A DNA stretch of 6,372 nt from Syntrophobacter sp. SbD2 (lineage in GTDB: Bacteria > Desulfobacterota > Syntrophobacteria > Syntrophobacterales > Syntrophobacteraceae): assembly GCA_900290385.1 (NCBI GenBank), contig OMSV01000020.1, forward strand, positions 1 through 6,372. The letters are read 5' to 3'. The position numbers and the translations under genes were made by a program. Position 1 is the stretch's first letter. Each line of letters opens with the position of its first letter. Shown piece after piece: positions 4,785 to 6,372 of this stretch. The notes beneath the pieces are model-generated. The model was not told where the DNA came from, ran no database searches, and worked only from the letters and a program-made list of their open reading frames with translations.

Positions 4785-6131
4785 ATGGATACCCTTATGC
4801 TATCCAGACTCCAGTTTGCGGCGGCGACATTCTTCCATTTCCTGTTCGTGCCGCTTACGCTCGGGCTTTCCGTCCTGCTGGCGATAATGGAAACTGCCTA
4901 CGTACGGACCGGAAACGAAGAGTACAGAAACATGGCCCGCTTCTGGGGCAAGATTTTCCTGATCAATTTCGCCATCGGGGTTGTTACCGGCATAACGCTG
5001 GAGTTCCAGTTCGGGACGAACTGGTCACGCTACTCGGAGTACGTTGGCGATATTTTCGGTTCGCTCCTGGCAATTGAAGCGACAGTGGCTTTCTTTTTGG
5101 AATCCACTTTTATCGCGGTATGGGCTTTCGGATGGAAGCGGCTCTCACCGAAGGCGCACGCGGCAGTCATCTGGCTGGTGGCGCTGTCCTCGAACCTTTC
5201 GGCGCTATGGATTCTGATCGCCAACTCGTGGATGCAGCACCCGGTAGGCTTCGTCATTCGAAACGGCCGGGCAGAGCTGGACGATCTGATTGCTGTTATT
5301 ACGCAGCCCTTTGCCTGGCATACTATTGTCCACACTGTCTCAGCCGCCTATATCCTTTCAGCCTTTTTCGTGATGGGCGTCAGCGCCTGGCATTTATTAC
5401 GTAAGCAGCACATTTCTTTTTTTAAGAAATCGTTTCGGCTGGCCGTTTCACTCGCCCTGATTTTTACGATCGTTGAGGTTGTGCAGGGCCATATGCACGG
5501 CGGTGAGGTCGCTAAAATTCAGCCCACAAAGCTCGCGGCCATGGAGTCACTCTGGGAGACAAAAAAATCGGCCCCGCAGTACTTGCTCGTTATTCCCGAT
5601 CCGGACCACGAACGCAATCTGGTCCAATTCGGCGCGATTCCCGGCGCTTTGAGCATGCTGGCATACCATGATTTCTCTGCGGAAGTGAAGGGTCTGAAGG
5701 CTTTTGCGCCCTCCGAAAGGCCTCCGGTAACCATTGCCTTTGTCTCCTTCCGCGTGATGATGATGCTCGGGTTCTTTTTCCTTGCAATGGCAATCATCGG
5801 CTGGCTCAGGCGCAACACTGTCGAGGAGCGGCCCAAGCTGCTCAAGGTGTTTCTCTATTCCATTCCCCTGCCCTATCTGGCCAGCGAGTTTGGTTGGATG
5901 CTCGCCGAAGTGGGGAGGCAGCCCTGGGTGGTGTACGGGATGATGAAGACATCGAATGCTGTATCTCCGATTGCCCCATCCCAGGTGGCGATCTCTTTTG
6001 CAGCGTTCGTGCTTGTCTACACCTTCCTGGGAATTGTGGCCTTCTACCTGATGTGGAGCCATGCGAGGAAAGGGCCGGTAGATGAAACGGCCCTGCTCGA
6101 AGCAGACGATGAGGAGGTGGGATATGCTTGA
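4785..6131 (+). CDS. cydA: Cytochrome bd quinol oxidase subunit I
   Basis: This membrane subunit oxidises quinol and reduces oxygen to water using hemes b558, b595 and d. ATG 4785 follows AAAGGAGG (4771-4778). The 448-residue protein has nine hydrophobic segments (about 15-35, 54-72, 94-115, 125-147, 180-202, 216-235, 317-340, 353-375, 402-424). Residues matching known E. coli ligands and functional sites are His18 (RLQF...FFHFLFVPLTLGL), Glu98 and Glu106, His183 (IVHTV), Met325 with Arg323 in FRVMM, and Glu375 just before GRQPW (377-381). The quinol-loop motif QPTKLAAME (246-254) is present. The loop after it is short, and the protein is about 70 residues shorter than the E. coli subunit, so it belongs to the short-Q-loop class. 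cydB overlaps its 3' end by 8 bases. The role is probably oxygen removal or microaerobic respiration. Confidence 0.97.
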   Translation: MDTLMLSRLQFAAATFFHFLFVPLTLGLSVLLAIMETAYVRTGNEEYRNMARFWGKIFLINFAIGVVTGITLEFQFGTNWSRYSEYVGDIFGSLLAIEATVAFFLESTFIAVWAFGWKRLSPKAHAAVIWLVALSSNLSALWILIANSWMQHPVGFVIRNGRAELDDLIAVITQPFAWHTIVHTVSAAYILSAFFVMGVSAWHLLRKQHISFFKKSFRLAVSLALIFTIVEVVQGHMHGGEVAKIQPTKLAAMESLWETKKSAPQYLLVIPDPDHERNLVQFGAIPGALSMLAYHDFSAEVKGLKAFAPSERPPVTIAFVSFRVMMMLGFFFLAMAIIGWLRRNTVEERPKLLKVFLYSIPLPYLASEFGWMLAEVGRQPWVVYGMMKTSNAVSPIAPSQVAISFAAFVLVYTFLGIVAFYLMWSHARKGPVDETALLEADDEEVGYA

Positions 6132-6372
6132 GACAATCTGGTTTGCTCTCTGGGCAATTCTTTGGGCCGTTTATTTCGTCCTGGACGGCTTCGATCTCGG
6201 GGTCGGAACCTTGGCCCCGTTCATTGCAAAGAACGAAGGCGAGAAACGCACCGTTTACAACAGCATGGCGCCTTACTGGAACGGCAACGAGGTCTGGCTG
6301 ATAACCGCAGGCGGAGTTACTTTCGCCGCATTCCCGAAAACTTACGCAGTAATGTTCAGCAGCCTCTATTCG
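6124..6372 (+). CDS. cydB: Cytochrome bd quinol oxidase subunit II, cut by the window edge
   Basis: The start ATG 6124 lies inside the end of cydA (8-base overlap, ATGCTTGA), a sign of translational coupling. AGGAGGTG at 6112-6119, a perfect ribosome-binding site, sits just upstream. The 83 residues visible begin with a membrane helix and contain the family signatures LDGFDLGVG (20-28) and APYWNGNEVWL (49-59), followed by GG and the start of a second helix. The remainder, about three quarters of a typical subunit II, lies outside the window. It partners CydA in the membrane; any small CydX-like subunit or assembly transporter would also be beyond the edge. Confidence 0.95.
   Translation, partial: MLETIWFALWAILWAVYFVLDGFDLGVGTLAPFIAKNEGEKRTVYNSMAPYWNGNEVWLITAGGVTFAAFPKTYAVMFSSLYS

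Noticed and set aside
4670..5077. Plus-strand 135-residue frame overlapping cydA
   Set aside because: Most of it is cydA read in another frame; no recognisable protein features and no separate ribosome-binding site.

Overview
The window reads like a chromosomal segment of an anaerobic or microaerotolerant bacterium, most likely of the Desulfobacterota/deltaproteobacterial type. That placement is inference. It rests on the gene mix (a PAS-type sigma-54 activator with a cysteine cluster, a small rubrerythrin, a short-loop cytochrome bd oxidase, a Tat-exported molybdopterin enzyme) and on moderate GC content; no phylogenetic marker is present. All convincing genes lie on the + strand.

Region 1 (about 196-3199) is a compact cluster. 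It holds a small exported beta-rich protein, a Tat-exported sulfite-oxidase-fold molybdopterin oxidoreductase, and, 5 bases further on, a PAS/AAA+/Fis sigma-54 activator. Both flanking genes are broken in the same way. A 20-base near-perfect tandem duplication (221-260) shifts the frame inside the signal peptide of the first gene. A 38-base perfect tandem duplication (2620-2698) shifts the frame inside the AAA+ domain of the activator. Removing one repeat copy restores a full-length, family-typical protein in each case. The middle gene is open, but its best ribosome-binding site faces an ATC codon instead of a usual start. The cluster is therefore decaying, switching by repeat slippage, or affected by sequencing/assembly error.

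Region 2 (3200-3549) is a 350-base non-coding stretch. It holds short AT-rich repeats and two similar palindromes (3271-3286 and 3299-3314) that look like a paired operator. It precedes a small unrecognised 87-residue protein (3550-3813).

Region 3 (3814-6372) is an oxygen-defence block. A GC-rich 306-base leader contains two mutually exclusive hairpins, a textbook G-quadruplex motif and a strong third hairpin. It is followed by rubrerythrin (4120-4629), then cydA (4785-6131) and the start of cydB (6124 to the window edge), which overlap by 8 bases. The 155-base cydA leader carries an 11-base segment exactly complementary to the cydA ribosome-binding region, so it could mask it. Functionally, rubrerythrin would remove peroxide in the cytoplasm while cytochrome bd consumes oxygen at the membrane. 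The molybdopterin enzyme would act in the periplasm on an undetermined substrate.

The most notable signals are the two frame-breaking tandem duplications, the possible RNA-level control ahead of rubrerythrin and cydA, and the twin palindromes. No CRISPR array, tRNA, rRNA or intact mobile element was seen.
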